Shown piece after piece: positions 58,741 to 64,000 of a stretch of 64,000 bases of DNA. The DNA is from Voacanga thouarsii (lineage: Eukaryota > Streptophyta > Magnoliopsida > Gentianales > Apocynaceae), in assembly GCA_026120185.1 (NCBI GenBank), contig JANUWF010002273.1, forward strand, positions 1,905,001-1,969,000, read 5' to 3'. Under the pieces are notes generated by a model, which did no database searches, was not told the DNA's origin, and worked only from the letters and a program-made list of their open reading frames with translations. The stretch's first letter is position 1. Each line of letters begins with the position of its first letter. The translations under genes and the position numbers were made by a program.

Positions 58741-60040
58741 GTACCACCTGAGAGAGAGGTTAACTTCGAAATCAACTTAATTCCAGGAATGGAATCAATT
58801 TCGAAAGTGCCATATTGCATGGCACCAGTTGAGCTACGGGAATTGAAGGTTCAATTTCAGAAGTTATTAGATAAGAAGTTCATACGTCCTAGTGTGTCTC
58901 TATAGGGTGCTCCCATATTGTTTGTAAAGAAGAAGGACGGAAGTATGAGGATGTGCATCGACTATAGGGAGTTGAATAAGATCACGGTGAAAAATAAATA
59001 CCCACTTCCCAGGATTGATGACTTATTTTACCAATTGACAGGAGTGAATGTGTTCTCTAAGATCGATCTACCTTTCAGGTATCATCAGTTACGGATCAAA
59101 CCTAAAGATATACCAAAAAGCACCTTCCGAACTCGGTATGGGCATTATGAGTTTCTAGTCAAGCTATTTGGATTAATTAACACACTAGCAACTTTCATGG
59201 AGTTGATAAATCGGGTCTTCAAGGATGAGCTGGACAGGTTCGTGGTGGTGTTCATAGATGATATCTTAGTATATTCTTCATTTGAGGAAGCGCATCGGGA
59301 TCATCTAAAAATGGTATTATAGAGATTTAGAGAGCAGAAGTTGAATGCTAAATTCAGCAAATGTGAGTTCTGGCTGGGGAGCGTGTCTTTTCTGGGACAT
59401 GTGATTTTTGAGGAGGGGGTCTCCGTTGATCCTAGGAAGATCAAAGCAATAGTTGATTGGCCCAAGCTAACCAATACAACAGAAGTTAGAAGCTTCTTGG
59501 GGTTGGCTAGATACAACCGGAAGTTGGTAGAGGATTTCGCTAAGATCGCTATTCCGTTGACTCAGTTGACCTAGAAGAAAGTTCAGTTTAAGTGGAGTGA
59601 AGCTTGTGAAAGGAGTTTCCAGAAGTTGAAAAGGTTACTGACGTCAGCACCTGTGTTAGCACTACCGTCTATGGCAGGGGGATTTTCTATCTATAGTGAT
59701 GCTTCGAAGAACAGATTGGGCTGTGTGTTGATGCAGAATGGTAAGGTGATTGCCTATGCTTCTCAACAGTTGAAGTCCTACGATCAAAACTACCCGACTC
59801 ACAATTTGGAGTTGGCAGTCGTAGTATTCGCGCTAAAGATTTGGCGACACTATTTTGTATGGGGAATCGTGTGAGGTCTTCACTGATCATCAGAGTTTAA
59901 AATACATGTTTATGCAGAAGGAGCTTAACATGAGGCAGAGGCGGTGGCTAGAGCTGCTTAAGGATTACGATTTGAAGATTAGTTACTACCCTGGGAAAGC
60001 TAATCGGGTAGTGGATGCTCTTAGTAGAAAGAGGTCTAGC
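58741..60040 (+). pseudogene. Gypsy reverse transcriptase and RNase H
   Basis: PPEREVNFEINLIPG opens the domain; [20 protein letters not shown], then [18 protein letters not shown] and [10 protein letters not shown] (catalytic FIDD) follow. RNase H blocks include [20 protein letters not shown] and [20 protein letters not shown]. Stops TAG at 58903-58905, 59320-59322 and 59572-59574, and a frameshift near 59860. Confidence 0.92.
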
Positions 60041-61590
60041 ACTTTAGCACCTCTACTCACAAATGAGGATCGACTTATTGAGGAGTTTGAAAGGTTGGAA
60101 TTAGAAGTGGTGCAATCGGCCTCGGGATGTTTAGCTGCTATGGTGGCACAATCATCTTTGGTGGAAAGAATTAAGGAGGCTCAGTCGAGGGGTGTGGAAT
60201 TGGAAAAGAAGAGAGCGTGGCTCTTGGAGGAAATCAGCTGGACTTTCAGATTCATGCGGATGGCAGTCTTCGTTTCAGGGGTAGATTATGTGTTTCCGAT
60301 GAGAAGGCATTAAGGGCCGAGGTACTTAAGGAATCGCACAACTCGAGGTTCTCAGTTCATCTGGAAGGAACCAAAATGTATTGGGATCTTAAGAAGTATT
60401 ATTGGTGGAGTGGTATGAAGCAGAGTATAGCAGAATATAGGTCTAAGTGCTTGGTATGTCAGCAAGTTAAGGCGGAACACCAAAAACCTGTTGGATTACT
60501 TAAGCTTTTGGAAATTTCGGTATGGAAGTGGGAGCATATCACGATAGATTTTGTCATTGGGTTACCTAAGACCAAGACGGGAAAAGACACTATCTAGGTA
60601 GTGGTGGATTGTCTAACCAAGTCAGCACACTTTATGCCTATGAAGGTAACAACTTCTATAGAGAAGTTGGTCAGAATGTACATGGATGAGATTGTCAGGT
60701 TGCACGGGGTGCCAGTGAGTATAGTGTCAGATAGAGATATTAGGTTTGTGTCTCAGTTTTAGAAGAGTTTCAACAAAGCCATGGGAATCACCGTTGCACT
60801 CAGTACAACGTTTCATCCTCAAACCGACGATCAGACGGAGAGGATAATTCAAACATTAGAAGACTTGTTGCGGGCTTGTGTGTTGGACTTTAAGGGAAGC
60901 TGGAGTGATAGTTTGGCATTGGTAGAGTTTTCCTACAATAACAATTATCAAGCCAGCATTGGAATGGCACCGTATGAGGCTTTTTATGGATAGAAGTGTA
61001 GGTCTCCAATTTGTTGGGATGGCATAGAGGAAAGAAGTATAACTGGACCAGAATTGGTATAGATTGCTTTAGATAGAGTATTGGTTATTCGGGAAAGATT
61101 GAAAGCTGCCTAGGACCGTCAAAAGAGTTGGGCTGGCAGCAATCGAAGGTCATTAGAGTTTCAATGTGGTGAGAAAATATATTTGAATGTATCCCTTACA
61201 AAGGGTGTAATGAGATTTGATAGGAGTGGAAAGTTGAGTCCAAGGTATGTAAGGCCGTATGAAATCCTTGAGAGAGTAGGAGATTTGGCTTACATGTTAG
61301 CCTTGCCTCCAACATTATCTAAGATACACGACATTTTTTACGTACCTAGCTTCGACAGTATGTTTCAGACCCAAATCATATTTTAGAAATGTTACCTTTG
61401 TGAGTACATGAAGACTTGATTTATAAGGAGGTACCGATAAGGATCATGGAAAGGAAGTTGCAAGTTTTGAGACGGAGGACGATACCTTACGTTAAGGTGC
61501 AATGGTCAAATCACTTAGAGCAAGAAGCGATTTAGGAGTTAGAGGAAGATGCACGCTAGAAATATCCATTCTTATTTGAGAATTAAGGTG
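60041..61590 (+). pseudogene. Gypsy integrase with chromodomain-like C-terminus
   Basis: The zinc-binding part (HNSRFSVHLEGTKMY, CLVCQQVKAEH) leads to the core (WEHITIDFVIGLPKTKTG, then FHPQTDDQTERIIQTLED). A GPY-like module (YVRPYEILERVGDLAYMLAL) follows. After 61390 a chromodomain-like segment (MERKLQVLRRRTIPYVKVQW) ends the polyprotein; chromodomains direct such elements to heterochromatin. TAG stops interrupt it about eight times, mostly where glutamine or tryptophan is expected. Confidence 0.92.
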
Positions 61591-61620
61591 CGTAAGTTTT
61601 GAGGACGAAACTTTTTGTAA

Positions 61621-61631
61621 GAAGGGTGGAA
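61621..61631 (+). promoter_or_regulatory. Polypurine tract, Gypsy element
   Basis: gaagggtggaa immediately precedes the 3' LTR. Confidence 0.75.
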
Positions 61632-62379
61632 TGTGAGCCCACCAACTTCTCTTCTTTCATGGGCTTATTGGACTGTGGTTTTTATTTTAATTTGTAGGTT
61701 TGGTTCCATAAAGTTAAAATAGTTAAGTATTATAAGTTGAGGGGCTAAGTGCAATTATTTAGTTATGGGACTTTTATTAATTTCTTCATTATAAGCTCAT
61801 GCATTTTTTGAACGGTTGCGTTGTTTCTGAAGCTATTCTAAAAGAGGAGAAGAGTGAAGAGAAGGGAGAATCTGAGAAGAGACTTGAGCTTTTGGCATCA
61901 ACTCTTGGTAAGTTAGCTTTCCTCTTGTGTTTTATGGTGTTTGTAACCTAGGATTGGGATAAATTATTCTTGAATTGAAATTAGAGTGTTAGGGTTCTAA
62001 ATTGAAGAAAATTGATTAGAGGATTAATTGTGTTGTTTGGATTTTAATTGAAGGTGAATAAGTGTTTGAAGGCTGGAGTGAAAGTTTTAGGAGGTTCTAA
62101 GAGGTTGAATCCAGTAGGTAAGGAAATTTAGGTTTCTTGCGTTTTGGTTCTAGTCACTGTTTCTTCCAAATCAAAGGTGTTCTTGAATTCTTTATGAAAA
62201 GTATTATTTTGAATATATGAAAAATAGTATTGAGCATGATATGTTTGCTTGTTAAATTCTGTTTTGATATTGTAAATGAAATTTATGAGTTTAAGCTTTG
62301 TTAAATTCTATTTTAAGACCCCACGAGTTTTGTTGTATTCTAAATTCCTAAACTCTTTTGATCAAACATTTTGTACATG

Positions 62380-62428
<49 letters not shown>

Positions 62429-62737
62429 TAGCATGTTCAATCCCGGGTAGGCCAGATTTCCTTATTGAATTAGTGAGTTCACCCCTTATTTAATATTTTG
62501 CAGGTTCTCAGTTAGATGAGGATGAGTTCGAAGAATGGTTTGAAGAGAATCTAAAGTGATTAGTCATTTTTCATTTTCGTTCAGTTTTGTGTATGTTTTG
62601 TTTTGGATTTAAAAATGATGTAAGGATATTCTTTAAGTATTACTAGAATGTTATGTTTTGGTTATTTATGGTATGTAAGGGTTCGACATTTCCTTTTTGG
62701 GGTGTTGCCATGTCATCCTCGGTATCAGGACGTGACA
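61632..62737 (+). repeat. 3' LTR of the Gypsy element, internally deleted
   Basis: 1106 bp; lacks the segment equivalent to about 55460-56150 of the 5' LTR. Contains a TA microsatellite at about 62390-62424. Confidence 0.93.
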
Positions 62738-62742
62738 CTGTG

Positions 62743-62883
62743 GTTGTTAAGTCAGCTATTGAAGATGCCAGCTCAACTGTCAGATCATCTAAATTTTCTT
62801 TTGATCCTGGCTGAATGTTTTTGGAGGCAAAGCATTCAGTTTCTAAAAGCTATTTTGTTTCGTGTTTGACAACTGTTAATTAT
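62743..62883 (+). other. Continuation of the interrupted reading frame and 3' flank
   Basis: See the entry at 54420-54784. The frame ends at the TGA at 62815-62817; the rest is presumably downstream untranslated sequence. Confidence 0.4.
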
Positions 62884-64000
62884 TGTTGGATGTAATCAAA
62901 TTTCATAATTCAATTGATAGCTTATTTAGATCCGGATGATATAAATGAACACTTGTGTATTGATTCAGTTTTTTTCATAATAGAAAGAGAAAACATTTCC
63001 CCAATTTCAGTCTCTTCCATATGTCTTCATTTTCTACATGGTATCAGAGCGTAGTTCTTGCGTTGTTCATAATCTGTTGAAGATGAAAGGCGGATTCAAG
63101 ATGAGTTGAATCTCATTCCATTCTTATGCAGTTTCAGTTGTTTCTATGAGGTAATCATCAAATCAAAGTCTTTGATTGTTTACATGATTTCTAGTTGAAT
63201 TGGTTTTGTGTTTTCTGGTCATCGAAGCTGTGAAGTTTGTATATTCTGGTTACGAAGTTATGGATAATCAGGAGTTTGTTGTATCTAGTCCATTTTATAT
63301 GCATCCGAATGAAAATCCATCTTTGATTTTAGTCCAACCATCTTTGAATGAAAGAAATTATCATCAATGGTGTAAAGCTATGCGGATGGCATTGATTTCT
63401 AAGAACAAATTAGGTTTTGTTAATGGTAGTATCAAAGCACCGATTCAAACTCATAGCTCTTATGCAGCTTGGGAACAATGTAATAATATGGTTTTGTCAT
63501 GGATTCTGAATTCAATTTCATCATCCATTGTTCAAAGTGTAATTTGGATGGACAACGCCTATGATGTCTGGGTTGATCTCTGCGAATGTTTTTTTCAAGG
63601 GGATTCTTGTAGAATTTTAGATCTTCAAGAAGACATTTATAACCTGAAATATGGATCATTAACTGTAAATGAATATTACATAAATTTGAAGACTCTGTGG
63701 GAAGAACTGTTAAACCTGAGGCCACTTCCTATTTGTTACTGTGATCCAAAATGTCAATGTCCAGCATAACCTGAAGTCAAGACAAATAATGATGTTGATT
63801 TTGTTATCATATTTATAAAAGGATTAAAGGAAGAATTCAGTGGGATAAAGTCTCAAATCTTATTGACTAAGCCTTTTCCAACTGTGAACCAGGCTTTTTC
63901 TATGGTTTTCACTCATGAAAGGTCACTTAATTACTACTCTGCACATTCTGATAGTTTAATTTCTGCAAGTCCTCAAGTTTTTGTTACAAGGAACATTGTA
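62884..64000 (+). mobile_element. Short-LTR Copia element C, 5' part, running off the window
   Basis: A 155-bp LTR (62884-63038, TGTTGG to CTACA) is followed immediately by the primer site TGGTATCAGAGC at 63039-63050 and then by a gag gene. The 3' part lies outside the window, so the LTR length is inferred from the TG start and the primer site. Confidence 0.82.
63260..64000 (+). pseudogene. gag: Copia C gag, partial
   Basis: From the ATG at 63260 (MDNQEFVVSSPFYMHPNENP) the frame encodes a Copia gag of the type with FYMHPNENPSLILVQPSLNE, then NYHQWCKAMRMALISKNKLG. It reaches a TAA at 63767-63769, but the same frame continues after it (DFVIIFIKGLKEEFSGIKSQ) to the window edge. An upstream in-frame methionine at 63200 exists, but the family start fits 63260. 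One nonsense codon in 740 bp makes this the least decayed coding region of any element here. Confidence 0.85.

Larger units (their letters stand above)
54785..62737 (+). mobile_element. Gypsy chromovirus (Tekay/Del-like) retrotransposon
   Basis: LTRs at 54785-56555 and 61632-62737 start TGTGAGCCCACC and end TGACA, flanked by a perfect duplication ctgtg (54780-54784, 62738-62742). The interior has the Gypsy order: gag, protease, reverse transcriptase, RNase H, integrase, with a chromodomain-like end. The LTRs differ in length by about 665 bp because of an internal deletion in the 3' copy. The coding region contains at least a dozen TAG stops, so it is inactive. Confidence 0.95.

Overview
This is nuclear DNA from an angiosperm, most likely a eudicot. 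The evidence is AT-rich intergenic sequence, plant-type Copia, Gypsy (Tekay-like chromovirus), hAT, CACTA, Mutator-like, RTE and L1 elements, and fragments of plant genes that carry introns. I cannot name the species. No intact, unambiguously functional host gene is visible. The window is a transposon cluster with several nested layers, and the host coding matter I can recognise sits almost entirely inside transposons.

Layout. 1-7.87 kb: a long-LTR Copia element on + (its 5' LTR is cut by the window edge), followed 128 bp later by a second member of the same family on - (8.0-18.9 kb), itself interrupted by a solo Gypsy-type LTR (9.98-11.51 kb). 19.1-22.3 kb: a decayed hAT transposon with matching termini and an 8-bp duplication. 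23-25.4 kb: a pure ATGT microsatellite, a 5'-truncated RTE LINE with a 14-bp duplication, and a 534-bp TRIM element. 26.0-31.2 kb: a Copia element with a perfect 5-bp duplication whose protease/integrase region is replaced by an antisense, intron-containing RKD-type (RWP-RK) transcription factor gene. 32.4-33.7 kb: a non-autonomous Mutator-like element with a 9-bp duplication. 34-41.8 kb: old LTR, Gypsy (multiple CCHC knuckles plus protease) and L1 relics.

41.8-54.0 kb: an outer CACTA-type element (3-bp duplication GGA) that carries the 5' half of a RhoGAP-domain gene. Inside it at 44.84-52.30 kb lies a second CACTA-type element (duplication AGG) carrying two exons of plant quinolinate synthase in scrambled order (NadA-domain exon before SufE-domain exon), a tandem array with a period near 151 bp, a tRNA-derived insert and small Copia and L1 fragments. 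54.8-62.7 kb: a Tekay-like Gypsy element with a perfect 5-bp duplication that interrupts an unidentified reading frame. 62.9-64 kb: the 5' end of a short-LTR Copia element running off the window.

The most interesting content is gene capture: an RKD gene inside a retrotransposon, and RhoGAP and quinolinate synthase fragments inside nested CACTA elements. The retroelement coding regions are dead, with stop codons that mostly look like C-to-T decay. All family assignments were made by reading the sequence; nothing was searched against a database.
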